From Adiantum capillus-veneris (taxonomy: Eukaryota > Streptophyta > Polypodiopsida > Polypodiales > Pteridaceae), in the NCBI GenBank assembly GCA_014529385.2, contig CM043950.1, positions 68,628,935 to 68,692,934 of the forward strand: 64,000 nucleotides of DNA, in the 5' to 3' direction. Numbering within the stretch: position 1 is the first letter of the stretch; every line of letters begins with the position of its first letter. A program made the position numbers and the translations under genes. The notes beneath the pieces are model-generated. The model had not been told where the DNA came from. It ran no database searches and was given only the letters and a program-made list of their open reading frames with translations. Shown here one piece after another: positions 46,712-57,789 of the stretch.

Positions 46712-46960
46712 TCATGCTTGAAGCTCATTGGACCCCTCTAGGCCTAGCCAATCACAAGCAGAAGCCATTACAAGCAACAGGGATAGCCTTGGGACAAGTG
46801 TCCCCCTTTCCCCTTTGAGAGAGAGGACTTGATAAATGCAAAAACAATTAGATAATTCAAGGAATTTATCATTGGACCCCTTTGAAGCCTAGCCAATAGG
46901 CTTCAAGCAACACATGAAGGTAACATGGGTAGGGACCTGACATGTGTCCTTGCTGCCTCT
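46712..46960. repeat. Imperfect tandem duplication
   Basis: Two units beginning CATTGGACCCCT (near 46728 and 46872) each continue with GCCTAGCCAAT and later a GTGTCC-type segment. They are about 145 bases apart and moderately diverged. They probably lie inside the 3' LTR of the minus-strand chromovirus. Confidence 0.5.
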
Positions 46961-47579
46961 TCAAGCTGGGGCTTCCCTTGTGAGTGTGAGTGTGTGTTCT
47001 CTCTCTAATCCCTAGGAAAAGGGCTCGCCCCCCCTCTTGTAGGGATGCTTTTGACTTTAGGAGCTCAAGCGCCTTAGTCATCAAGCATGACAAAGCACTT
47101 GGACTAGGGGGTATTCCCACAAGCATCTCAGGCAAGCATGTCAAGGGACCTTAATCAAGCGGCAAGTCAAGCACCTCAAGCATGGAGTAAGTCAAGCACC
47201 TCAAGCACCTTAATCAAGCACCTCAAGCAGGACAAACACCTCAAGCACGACAAGCACCTCAAGCAGGACAAACACCTCGAGCTTGGGCCGGGTTCCCACC
47301 TCAAGCTCAGCCCTAGCTTACCTAAGGTCAAAGGACTTTTACACACATTATTGGAGGTCTTCAATGAAGCTAACCCTAAGGTCTTATGCTCCATTGGTTA
47401 GCCTTGCTCTTGATAGACCATCTCCCATTTGGGCCCCTTTACTATTGGCCCCGTGTTGAGATAGATCTATAAGCACATATCTATATCTTAACACTTGTTC
47501 CCGTTTATTCTCCCACATTAAGTGATCAATTTAATATGAGAAAATCATTTGGGTTGGTTAGATATTAGATTTTATGACA
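46961..47579 (-). repeat. 3' LTR of minus-strand chromovirus (left limit unresolved)
   Basis: The minus strand shows a purine-rich AAGAGAGAGGTAA followed by TGTCATAAAATC, so the LTR boundary is at 47579. The left limit could not be fixed because no partner LTR was found to the right of the element; the start given is nominal. Confidence 0.4.
47150..47290. repeat. Minisatellite with CACCTCAAGCA core
   Basis: The word CACCTCAAGCA (or CACCTCGAGC) recurs at least six times, with spacers such as GGACAAA and CGACAAG in units of roughly 15-30 bases. Confidence 0.75.
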
Positions 47580-47939
47580 TTACCTCTCTCTTGAAATCAT
47601 AGTCGTCCTCGACTATGAGGTAGAAGAGATAAAGGCTTAGTCATTAGTCAATCGTACTTAGCGGGTAGAGGATCCCTTTTTTACCCTACGACATCTTTCC
47701 AAGATGGATGACTAATCCATTTGGTGCTTGGGAGACATAGCTGCCACAAGCATGTCTGCTCTTTAGTCCATTTCATTCTCCCAAAGTAGAGTGACAAATT
47801 CTACTTGGTGTTTGAGAGACGTGGTCATCACAAACATGATTCTAAGCATGCATACTAGTTAAATTTGTGCACAATTAAAAAGAGGACTAGTCATATAAGA
47901 CAAAAACATGAGTCATTTAAAAGAAATTTGTACATTTGC

Positions 47940-48700
47940 TTACTCTAATGTAGCATTGTAAGCATTGACAAGGTTCATACTATCCTTAAGTTGTACTCCT
48001 TGCATCCATCTAGCATCTTCAAAAGGATAATTTTTGAACTTAATAAGATACCGTCGGATTATCTTACCATGTCGTAGTACCTTGTCTTCATGCCGAAGGA
48101 CAGCTTCGGGTTGTAGCACCTCTTCTTGGTCTTCAATTTCGGGAGGGTCTTCAATAATTGGTTCAATTGGTGGCTCACCTTTGTAGGGCTTAATTAGGCT
48201 TACATGAAAGGCATTGTGTATAAGCCAATGGTTGGGCAACTTGAGTTGATAAGCCGTCTCATTGATAGGCTTCAAGATTTGGAAAGGACCATAGTATCTT
48301 TTTGCTAGTTTAGCATAATACTTTTGATGGCCCGTAGGATTTTTGCCCGTCGTTTGCCTTAATCGAGCCTTAGGAAACTTGAGTAAGACCCAATCATTTT
48401 CATTTAACATTAAGGCTCTTCTGTGCTTATCAGCAGCAGCTTTTTGCCTTTGTTGAGAGATGGCTATAGCCTCCCTAATCTTTTGAAAAGATTCTTGTAG
48501 GTCACGGCTATATTCATCGGCGGCGAAGATCTTCCCATGTACTTTGAGTAGCAAGGGACTTTTAGGTCTTCCCTCTATGATCTCGAAAGGTGCTTTCCCG
48601 GTAGAAGTATGGACAGTATTATTGTAGGCATACTCTACTAGAGGTAAATACTTTTCCCATTGTGAGCATTGATCTACTTCGGTACATAAGTCTTGAGTAG
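47940..48700 (-). pseudogene. Gypsy C integrase tail and chromodomain
   Basis: The sequence continues the integrase in a different frame from 48674 (YAYNNTVHTSTGKAPFEI is readable just upstream of the 48554 Met). It has the tail motifs LKFPKARLRQ and KRYYGPFQILKPI. The chromodomain-like end is HGKIIRRYLIKFKNYPFEDA followed by RWMQG. It stops at 47940. A one-base shift near 48690 is the only break. Confidence 0.8.
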
Positions 48701-51700
48701 ATCGAGTATCGTAAGATTGGCTATTTCACTTTGGCCATCCGTTTGTGGGTGATAGGCCGAAGAGAAATTCAATCTTGTTCCTAGATTTTCAAAGAGACCT
48801 TTCCAGAAATTACTGGTCATTCTAGGATCTCTATCTGACACGATGGATGTGGGTAATCCATGGTGCTTGAAAATCTGAGATATGAAGAGAGTTGCCATTT
48901 GATGTGCCTTAATAGTCTTTTTGACAGGAATAAAATGTGCTTGCTTGCTAAACCTGTCGACTATTGTCCATATTCCTGTATTCCCATGGATAGACTTGGG
49001 TAATCCGAAGATGAAATCCATGGATATACTCTCCCATGGTGAATTTGGAATAGGCAATGGCTGGAGTAATCCAGGTTGCTTCCCTCTATCATACTTGGTC
49101 TTTTGGCATACTACACATTTTGAAACATACTCTTGTATGTCCACTTTCAGGGTAGGCCAATAGAAATACGTCTCTACTCCTCGGAGAGTAGGTTGAATAC
49201 CTCTATGCCCTGCATATGGAGGAGCATGGGATTCATACATAACCTTCCCACGAAGGGAATGGGTAACACATAGCCTATTGCCATGGAGAAGATAACCATC
49301 CTGCAAGGTGAATGGTTCCTCTTTCTTCCCCAAAGCAAGGGCTGACATTATGTCTCTAAAGTCAGGGTCAGTAGCATACTTATCTATCATAGAGGATAGA
49401 TCATTGTGAGTAGCTATAGACACCACATTAACTTTTGGTCGTCGTGAAAGTGCATCGGCAACTTGATTGTGCTTACCAGCTATGTGAGCAATATGGAAAT
49501 TAAATTGCGAAAGAAAATTTTCCCACCTCATTTGTTTGTCGGAAAGCTTGGTTTGCGTCATGAAATACTTGAGACTTTGGTGGTCGGTTCGTAGGATAAA
49601 TGGAGTCCCCAATAGGTAGTGCTTCCATGTGTCTAGGGCATGTAGAACAGCTAAAAGCTCTTTCTCATAAATGCCCAAGACTCGTTCATCACTATTGAGC
49701 CTTCGGCTCTCATATGCTATGGCATGCCCTTCTTGAAGCAAAACCGCTCCAAGGCAATCACCACACGCATCACATTGGACCTCAAATGGCTTTGAGAGAT
49801 GCGGAAGCACGAGGGCTGGTTGGGAAGTAAGCTTATCTTTGAGTTTTTCAAAAGCATTTTGCTCCTTAGCAGTCCATACAAACTTAACGTTCTTCTTTGT
49901 TAAGTCGTGTAGTGGTCCTGCTACTTGAGAGAATTTTGCTATGAAGCGTGTATAGTATGCACACATACCAATAAAGCTTCTTAGCTCATGTAGATTCCTT
50001 GGGTTAGGCCATGATTTTATTACCTCTAACTTTGATGGATCCATACGAATACCATCGTGAGAGATAATATGACCTAGATATTGAATCTCTTGAAGGAAGA
50101 ATTCACTTTTCTTTTGGTTGAGAAAAAGTTTGTTCTCCCTCAAGGCTTGAAAAATCACTTGGAGATGTTGCTTATGTTCCTCCAAAGACTTGGAGTAGAT
50201 GATGCTATCATCAAAGAACACTCCAGTGAATTTACGATATGGTCTAAAAGTTTTCTCCATGAGACGATTGAAAGTAGCTGGTGCATTAGTCAAGCCAAAA
50301 GGCGTGACTAGATATTCATAAAGACCAAATGTTGTGCGAAACGCGGTCTTTAGGATATCTTCATCCACTATCCTTATTTGATGATAGCCACTCTTAAGGT
50401 CAATCCTGCTGAAGTAGGTAGAGCCTTGTAGCTTATCAAACAGATCTTCTACCCGAGGCACGGAAAATCTGTTTTTGATAGTGATATGGCTTAGTGCTCG
50501 ATAGTCCACACACATATGGTATGTACCATCTTTCTTTTGCACTAAAAGGACTGGAGAACAAAAGGGAGAGGAACTAGGCCTCACCATCCCTTTGTCTACC
50601 AATTCCTGTACTTGCCTCATAATCTCCTCTTGTTGAGCTTGTGAGACTCGATAAGGAGGTTTGTTAGGCGGTGAGCTTCCTGGAAGGAGCTCAATACGAT
50701 GGTCATCATCCCCTCGTTTTGGAGGTAGGTCCATAGGGATATCATCGATGAACACATCTTGGAATCCTTTTAGAAAAGTAGACAAGTCTAACTCTTCTTG
50801 ATTCCTATCATTTTCATTTGATGAAACATTATTAGCTTTTAGAGACTCTTTGACATAAATCATGTACGTAGAAACTGAGCTCTTCATTGATTTATCAAAA
50901 GAAAGAGGATTTACAAGTGGAATAGTGCGACCACGCTCACTAGCATCTATATACATGTTCTTTCCCCTGTAGGTGAAGTAAATTCTCCTTTCAGGGAACT
51001 TCATGTTGGCAGCCATGTGATCAAACCATGGTGCCCCTAGGATAACATCCTGATGTTGGAGAGGAGAGATGAAGAAGTCTTCTTTGTCGACATAGCTTTG
51101 GACATGAAGCCTCAACTTCCCAATCAAGGGAGTAACGGAGGCTTGTTGTCCCTTGAAAGCTGCATCAGCTGTTACTATATCTCCCATCTCAAAAGCTTGA
51201 ATGCCCAACTTGGTGGCCAACTCTATTGATATGAAGTTGAGAGTAGAGCCTGGGTCAAACAAGATGAAGGCATCATGATCTCTTACCTTTCCCCACGCAT
51301 AGGAAAGTGATGATCCTTTGCAATGACCATCCTCTTTTGGAGCTTCGATGGTGGAATCCCTAGGAGTCTCATTGCGAGTATTCTTCTTGGGGCAAGAACG
51401 ATAGCCATGTCCTTGCTCTCCACACTTGAAACACTTATGGTCCTTGTGAAAAGCTTCAAGCTCTTCAGGAGAGAGTTTGTTTTTACCTTTGTAAACTCCC
51501 TTCTCCTTGGACCGATTGTTGTTGTTGTTGTTGTTATTGTTGGAAGTGCCTTGGGAATTATTTTGAGCATTGGATTTCCCCTTTGCATCATTTTTATCTT
51601 TGTTTTCCATGGGCTTGACATTACGTCTAGCCCCTTGATGGAAATTGATGCGTGAAGCAACCATGGTGTGGTGGATTACTTCGGTAATAGTACCGGGCCG

Positions 51701-51916
51701 TTGAGAGTTGATGTATTCGGCCATCTCTTCAGGTAATCCCGCACAGAATTGCTGTCTTTGTTCGGCAAAGTCTATCTTTTGAAAGACAGTAGCTTTGAGA
51801 TGTAAATCCAAAAACTTGTCTACATACTTGTTGATAGACTCATGAGAGAGAAGCTTCAAGCCGCGCCATTCGGTAAGAACTTTATCTTTAGTATCACTTG
51901 GAAGAAATTGCTTCAT
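48674..51916 (-). CDS. Gypsy C Pol (zinc knuckle, protease, RT, RNase H, integrase core)
   Basis: A 1080-codon frame in phase with Gag. The end of Gag and the knuckle CFKCGEQGHGYRSC come first. The protease reads ILFDPGSTLNFIS (DPG instead of DTG/DSG). The RT has SSPFCSPVLLVQKKDG, YFSRIDLKSGYHQIRI and the catalytic FFDDSIIYS. RNase H has CDACGDCLGAVLLQEG and TDHQSLKYF. The integrase has an H2C2 zinc region (HRGIQPTLRG, CVVCQKTK), Asp in MDFIFGLPK, Asp in VSDRDPRM and Glu in HPQTDGQSE. The frame ends early by frameshift at 48674. It makes the enzymes for cDNA synthesis and integration. Confidence 0.9.
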   Translation of the reverse strand: MKQFLPSDTKDKVLTEWRGLKLLSHESINKYVDKFLDLHLKATVFQKIDFAEQRQQFCAGLPEEMAEYINSQRPGTITEVIHHTMVASRINFHQGARRNVKPMENKDKNDAKGKSNAQNNSQGTSNNNNNNNNNRSKEKGVYKGKNKLSPEELEAFHKDHKCFKCGEQGHGYRSCPKKNTRNETPRDSTIEAPKEDGHCKGSSLSYAWGKVRDHDAFILFDPGSTLNFISIELATKLGIQAFEMGDIVTADAAFKGQQASVTPLIGKLRLHVQSYVDKEDFFISPLQHQDVILGAPWFDHMAANMKFPERRIYFTYRGKNMYIDASERGRTIPLVNPLSFDKSMKSSVSTYMIYVKESLKANNVSSNENDRNQEELDLSTFLKGFQDVFIDDIPMDLPPKRGDDDHRIELLPGSSPPNKPPYRVSQAQQEEIMRQVQELVDKGMVRPSSSPFCSPVLLVQKKDGTYHMCVDYRALSHITIKNRFSVPRVEDLFDKLQGSTYFSRIDLKSGYHQIRIVDEDILKTAFRTTFGLYEYLVTPFGLTNAPATFNRLMEKTFRPYRKFTGVFFDDSIIYSKSLEEHKQHLQVIFQALRENKLFLNQKKSEFFLQEIQYLGHIISHDGIRMDPSKLEVIKSWPNPRNLHELRSFIGMCAYYTRFIAKFSQVAGPLHDLTKKNVKFVWTAKEQNAFEKLKDKLTSQPALVLPHLSKPFEVQCDACGDCLGAVLLQEGHAIAYESRRLNSDERVLGIYEKELLAVLHALDTWKHYLLGTPFILRTDHQSLKYFMTQTKLSDKQMRWENFLSQFNFHIAHIAGKHNQVADALSRRPKVNVVSIATHNDLSSMIDKYATDPDFRDIMSALALGKKEEPFTLQDGYLLHGNRLCVTHSLRGKVMYESHAPPYAGHRGIQPTLRGVETYFYWPTLKVDIQEYVSKCVVCQKTKYDRGKQPGLLQPLPIPNSPWESISMDFIFGLPKSIHGNTGIWTIVDRFSKQAHFIPVKKTIKAHQMATLFISQIFKHHGLPTSIVSDRDPRMTSNFWKGLFENLGTRLNFSSAYHPQTDGQSEIANLTILDLLKTYVPK

Positions 51917-51925
51917 GATGGAAAC

Positions 51926-52729
51926 TCATAGATTTTTCCATGTCTTTGGGGCTTCTCCATTGCCACGAAGGCTAGCCCACCATTGACGAGCTGATTTTTG
52001 GAAGTGCATAGCTACATGGCGTAGCTTGGAGGACTCTGTGAAGCCCTCGTCCCCAAAGGCCGCATCAAATTGCTCGATGAAGGCCGACACTTTGTCGGTA
52101 GCACCAAAGGTGCCATCGTAGGTGAGAAAAGAGATACTCTTTCCTCCCTCCTTGAACTTCTTTAGCTTTTGTGACCTTCCCCATGCAGGAAATGATTTGC
52201 GATGTCCTCCCCTCTTGTATTCTCTAGGAGAATAGCCATAACTTTCATCGGAAGAGGAGGAAGGTGAAGAAGAAGGAGAAGAGGGTGACCTCTTCCTAGC
52301 CCTTTTCTTCCTTTGTTTCCTCTCTTGCCTTTCAGAGTGATGAGGAGAAGGACTATAGGTTGCTCTTTTCCTCTTGGGAGGAGTAGGCGATCGTTTAGAC
52401 CGCCGTCTTCGTGGAGCCACATCTTCAGAAGAACTTAGACTGTCATTGCTTTCTTTCTCTTTGGATTCCTCCTCTCGAATGGGAGAGAGTCTTCTTTTGG
52501 GGGTCTCTTCAAGAGGCCTCCTAATCTCTCTCTCCTCTGGGAGAGGAAGGGAAATTCCATAAGCACGAAGTTGTTGAGTAACTTCGGCTTGCAAAACAGG
52601 GTTGCCCATAGCTTGTTGCAACCTAGTGACGAGATAATTCACAAACATGGGAGCATCATCATTAGCACCTTCATGTGCAAAATCAAAGCTATCAATGTTC
52701 ATTCTACTCTCTTGATTATTGTCAGCCAT
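51926..52729 (-). pseudogene. Gypsy C Gag (ends at an in-frame TGA)
   Basis: I choose the Met of MADNNQESRMNIDSFDF at 52729; the frame is open 14 codons further up without support. An Arg/Ser-rich, strongly basic stretch (residues about 85-190) precedes the Gag fold (SFLTYDGTFGATDKVSAFIE, ARQWWASLRG). TGA at 51926-51928 interrupts it, and the same frame continues into Pol three codons later. Confidence 0.82.
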
Positions 52730-53679
52730 GTTAACAAAATTTATGTTTATACTTAGTGTATACTTTGGCAATACAAAACCTTAGTTGCCACTCCTCTTAG
52801 CCTTTGAAAATCGGCTCTTAAGTATCTACACCCACGGCTCAAAGTGGTTAATTATAGAGAGTAGAGGAGTAGGTCTAACATAGCAGAGTTGCCAAGGGTT
52901 AGCTCCTTTCGGACTTCTTATGGCTCAATAATGGTAAAGCCGCAGGCAAGTCTAGAAAGACTCCATTATTAAGTCCAAAGCTCCCGAGGTGTGCACCATC
53001 CCCCACATAGTGGGTATCAACAACTTAACACACTTGAGGTGGTGCAGAGTACTGTAATTTTTTTTTAATACCAACCTAAGATGCCTCCTTGTGTTCAACC
53101 ATCTCCATAGCCACACAGTAAGCAAGTGTTCAGGCCCTCAAAAACTCTCTTTCATGTACACACACAGAAAACGCAAGAGCCAAGGCTAAGTGAGGGGCAT
53201 AGATTAACCCTCACCTGGTTATAAATACCCAAATCGGTACATGTTCTGAGGAGCCACTTTCGAGGAGAATCGTGAATGATATGTCATCATCACAAGGAGA
53301 ATACAATCCAGCGGCAGCCACCAACCTTAATCCGGGGGGGGGGGGGGGGTGTTTGTTTGTGTGTTTTGTTGGCCTAGGTGTGTTAGGAGTGAATGAAAAC
53401 CGAGTGCAGTGACACAGAGGAGAGGGAGTAGTAAGCACTTCACAGAGAGTGGGGGGGAAGAATTAATGCGTGGCTTGCTTCCCTAGGAAGAGAAAGACTG
53501 ACACTCCACTTAGGGACTTTTACGAGGACTGACTAAATCCCAAGGGCAACCACCAATTTACGGAGAGCATCCCATAAAGGATGGAGAAGTTCCATGCCTT
53601 TTAATGTTTCTGGGGAAAGTTTTTCTAGCAATACCAGGCAGTGGTACTCATACTTACGTGTGTGTGTGTGTGTGTGAGT

Positions 53680-53728
<49 letters not shown>

Positions 53729-54362
53729 GCTATTACTGAAAGGGTATCTTGCTCTATTATCGTTTTGCAAAATGGTGGCCTCCTACTCAGTCCTTAATCC
53801 TTGAAAGAGTGTCTTCTATCTGTGTACTGAGTGTCTTTTGTCCCCACTGACCAATCAAAAAATTGTGCATTTTCCAAAAATAACCTCCCCTTTAATGTCG
53901 GCAAAATGGGGAGGCATCACTGAGGCCTCACCCCTTTGGGACGCCAAAAAAGTCAATGAATGGTAGAGTGCAACGAAAAGGAGGGAGAAAATAGAGGAGA
54001 GGGAGATGGGGTGGGCAAGGCCCACGACAGAGAGAGAGGGAGGGAATTGCTTGTGTGTGTGTGCATGCACGTGAATATGTGTGTGTTGTAAGATTTTTTT
54101 TATAGAAATATTTTAATTATTTGATTTTCTTGTTTTTTAATTTTTCTTTTTTCTATTTTGCTTGGTGGTTTTGGTTTTTTTTTTTCAAAATCCCTTTTTT
54201 ATTCCTTTTTTGTTTGCCAACAACAACGTCCGGCATGACCAACAACTCTCTACGACTCCCACCCTCACACTGCTGGCACATTTCCACCCTCTCCCCCTCG
54301 GAAGGTTCCCTTCCCTCGCCCATGGCAGATTCCTATAACAGCCCTATTTGTGTTAGTTCGCC

Positions 54363-54366
<4 letters not shown>

Positions 54367-54439
<73 letters not shown>
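54367..54439. repeat. (GA)36 microsatellite
   Basis: About 73 bases of uninterrupted GA repeat, the longest in the window. Confidence 0.95.
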
Positions 54440-54443
<4 letters not shown>

Positions 54444-55076
54444 CCCTCCCTGCTAGAACATTTGGACTAAGGTCCCTTGCGACTCCCTACTCCCCCCCCC
54501 TTGTGGCACCTTCTTCCAGCAGCCGCTCAACCGTGTCTAATCGCCTTAGGCCCTCCTCCCTACCCCTTCTCTACACACGACACCTTCCTCCAAGGGCTTG
54601 GCCCCTAGATTGCAATCACCTATCTTGAAGCGACAAATTATTGGCACCCACAAAGAATGAGCATGCATGTCAGAAGGGAAAAAAATGAAGTTATTCACTT
54701 TATGTACTGAAGTCGCACCTAATGAGAGAGACAAATTTCTCTAGATTTACCTCAAGATGATTTTTCAAAATTGTGGCCCCGTTACTTACTGGTTTAATAA
54801 TAATCTATAAACACTACAACACACACACACACACAGAGCAATCACCTCACACCATGTCGACCTCCCACTTTTGATTCCCCCTCGTCACACAGGCTGACAA
54901 CAAGAGAGCTACAGAGAGACACCCACATAAATTTTTCGCAACGGGAGTCCTCCTGCCCTTACATGTGCTTCCATGCATCGGTCCGTCTATGTGTGTGAAT
55001 GAGAAAACACGCTTAACTACTTGCGATGGTGGTGCACAACGTACGGATAGAGAGACAGGGAGAGGGAGAGACGCAT

Positions 55077-55078
<2 letters not shown>

Positions 55079-55119
<41 letters not shown>
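55079..55119. repeat. (GA)20 microsatellite abutting the Penelope-like element
   Basis: About 41 bases of GA repeat ending two bases before the left direct repeat of the element. Confidence 0.95.
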
Positions 55120-55121
<2 letters not shown>

Positions 55122-55822
55122 GGATAAAAAAAGCTTTTAAATCTTGCTTTCTTTTAGAAGAGTAAAAATAAACAACCATTACAACAACCCAAATCTTTAT
55201 TCTCATCCAGAAGCAGTTACAGATATCTCAAATAGATAACTGAAAATTATACAAGTTATGGAGAGATGATGACTTCCTTTTCTTGATGCATTAGAGGTAG
55301 AGAAAAGAGAGTCATGTTACCTGTCACCATCACCCACAAAAAAACAGTCAAGTTAGTCTATAAGGTGGAAGGCAAGGTGTCAGTGGATGCTCTTACTTGT
55401 TATCGATGTCACTCTATCTCAAATATATAAAAAAAGGAAACAAAAAGTTACACCATCTACACCTGGTTAGAAGGGTCCATGGATGCTCTTGGGTAAAAAG
55501 TGTGCAGCCTTTTTACAAAAGTAGTTGTTTGTCTTTTTTGGGTGAGAGTCTTGAGCCTTATATAGAATCTCTCCTACTTGACAACCTCCAAGATGTTTTT
55601 TTTCGTGAAGAGGAGGGAGTGGTGGGTACTCAAAACAAGGTGAGTGGGGGGTTATAAAAAAGGGAGTGGTGTAATAAATTGTGAGTAGTGGGGTATCCTC
55701 TAGACCCAAGAAAAGATCACACGCAACTTTGTTTTGACTCAAATTTTTTGTAAGGTTTGGGGGGTATGAGTAAAGTACCAGAAATTAGAGCTTTTGGGTT
55801 TGTTTCCATAGGGTTTTTTTGG
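55122..55822 (-). repeat. Left (3') pseudo-LTR-like direct repeat
   Basis: It aligns with 60157-60806 at about 98 percent by eye. It has an extra segment of about 50 bases at 55547-55598. It starts GGATAAAAAAAGC and ends GGGTTTTTTTGG, without TG...CA ends, so it is unlike a normal LTR. Confidence 0.88.
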
Positions 55823-55926
55823 TCGAGAGAGAGATCGAGAGGAACCCTCCTCCACCCACACTAGGAACAAGAGGTTTGTGTTTTCCCTGGATTCACTCTA
55901 GGGGGCACTAGGCCCCCTAAGGGGTC

Positions 55927-57585
55927 CTAGTGCCCTCCAATCATAAGATGCTCTAATACTTCTTCTACTAAGCAAGTGTAAGATGAAGCTTCAAACTTTT
56001 GAAGGCGCCCTCTAACCAGTCTCCATAACCTGGCTTTTTTAAAGCCATTGTAACAAAAAGCTTGGATGAGAGATTTAATATTTTGGGCTGCTTTTGTGGG
56101 GTGGGTGTTGCAAAAAAGGATGGGCTTAAGTTGGGAGAGTATGACCTTATGGGTCCAATCTGAGGGTCTATTACTAACCCTTTTTAGTTATTTGATGGGT
56201 TGGTATGGAAGGTTCTCATCTTTGTTGTGGAGACTCTTGATGAGGAAATTATTATGGATCGCAAGGTTGAGATTAAGAAATTTTGTATTGTGCCCTACTT
56301 CACTTTCAATTGAGAGGCAAGCAGGGTAGATGGAATGTTTTACCATAAAGAGGTGAGAGTTTTTAGAATCTATGATGAGGATGTCATCAAAGTATCTAAA
56401 GGGGATTCCCATTTGGGAAAGGAGAGGTTTTGGGTTGGGTGAGTTAAGCGTGGTGGAAAGAAAGTCAAACTCTAAAGAATGGAGATAGAGATTACACCAT
56501 AGGGGGGAGCAAGCTAGCCCCATAGGTATACCATTCAATTGTCTGAAGACTGAGTCTTGATGTTGTATAAACATGTTGTTTATGAGCCAAGAGTTAAGGT
56601 CAACCATTTGTTGTTCATTAAAAGAGAGTCCTGATTTGTAGGACCCAGTGCCTTCCAAGCAACGGGAGGGGAGTTTTTTAAAAGAGATGAAGGGGAGGTG
56701 AGACAAGGAGAAGGCTACTTTTATGATTTTAGAAATGTGAGCTATAAGGCCAAGTGGGCCTTCATGGGGGATATTCTCGTAACACTTTTTTATGTCTCCT
56801 GAATAGAGAGAGTGAGCTTGAATTGGGAGGTTGAGGACACAATCGTAGATTGAATCCACAATCCACATAGATTGGAGGTGAAGGTTGTGGCAAAGGAGAG
56901 CTTTTTGATCGAGATGTTTTGCTCTTTGTTTAAGTAAAGGGATGCAAGTTTTTAAAAAGCATGCCATTAGTAGGGATATTTCTGAATAGCAGCAAGATGA
57001 GCCACAAGTTAGCCATCTAAAGGTGTTTTTTTGGCTTTTGAATGATGCCGAAATAAAGGGGAGAGATAGATGTTGAATAGTGAGAAGGGAAGAGAGGTAA
57101 GATTGAATAAGAGTTAACGTGGAGTCAACCTTCATAGCGCAAGGTTTAAAATTCGGGCTCTGGAGTCTTTTGTTGGCTTTTGAGATGATGAGTTGTTTAC
57201 ATATAATTACCGGGTTATTAGCCGCCTTATCAAGGTAAGTTACCAAGAACTGCTTTTTGAGAGTATCAATTTCGAGTGATAGGTTTGGGTATTGGTTGTG
57301 TTGCTTTTTGGAGGGTAAGAAGTTTGAGCAATAACCATAAAGGGCTTGGTCAATTTTATCCTTAATTAGGATTGGGGGGATTTTTATGCAACCCAGCCAA
57401 GTAAGGTGCTCTAACACATTGGATAATACTGAGCAAGCTTTAGCGAGGTTTAGGGGTTGAGTGGGGATGTGACCTAGTCCGTTTGACAGGGTTTTATTAA
57501 GAGCAAGACTAGTAAAGAGAGAGTAGTCCGAAGTTAGGACATGGCCGAAAGTCCTTAGTAAAGCATGATAAAACTGCTCTTGCAT
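55927..57585 (-). CDS. Penelope/telomerase-like reverse transcriptase (one in-frame TAA)
   Basis: It starts at Met 57585, three codons after a stop. Residues 117-130 read TYLDKAANNPVIIC, a motif of this RT group. Motif A is YSGDIKKCYENIPHEG (261-276), motif B RQLNGIPMGLACSPLW (348-363) and the catalytic motif C FRYFDDILII (397-406). FLNLNLAI follows at 436. A TAA at 56188-56190 ends the first 465 codons. The same frame continues for 86 codons with thumb-like sequence ending KKARLWRLVRGRLQKF, then stops at 55927. No GIY-YIG motif follows. The asparagine-free F-D-D box and IPMG motif separate it from Copia, Gypsy and LINE RTs. An unclassified relative of Penelope RTs is the alternative. Confidence 0.75.
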
Positions 57586-57789
57586 TGCATAATTTTAGTT
57601 TCAGAGGAGGAGTGAAAGCCCAAGTGAAAACTACCTCTTCCCAGGTTGGGGTGGTAGTAATATTAAGGCCAAAAAAGAACAAGAGAAAGAACTGCCTTAC
57701 ATTAGGGATATCCAGAAGGGGATTTGCAAAAAAGATGGGAACAAAAAGCCAACTTGGGAGGGGGTTTTTTGAGAGGGAGAAGCGCCCAT

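Larger units (their letters stand above)
47580..52729 (-). mobile_element. Chromovirus-type Gypsy C, nearly intact internal region
   Basis: Gag, protease, RT, RNase H, integrase and chromodomain lie in order on the minus strand. One TGA sits in Gag and one frameshift in the integrase. The 3' LTR boundary is visible at 47579. No matching 5' LTR was found between 52730 and 55121, so the element may be 5'-truncated in its LTR, or the LTR is too diverged to see by eye. Confidence 0.85.
52730..55121. other. Microsatellite-rich non-coding stretch
   Basis: It contains a G run at 53336-53350, (GT)n at 53659-53676 joined to (GA)n at 53684-53725, a (GA)36 run at 54367-54439, T-rich DNA around 54100-54210 and (GA)20 at 55079-55119. 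No gene is supported; the open frames are encoded by the dinucleotide repeats. Confidence 0.7.

Noticed and set aside
47150-47290. CRISPR-like array
   Set aside because: Repeat words are short and spacers are themselves repeats, in a plant genome; it is a minisatellite.
54121-54628. Open frames of 90-110 codons through the GA repeat
   Set aside because: The proteins are runs of Arg-Glu encoded by the microsatellite; open frames are expected there by chance.
52730-55121. 5' LTR of Gypsy C
   Set aside because: I looked for sequence matching the 47579 boundary region and for a primer site, but found no convincing partner.
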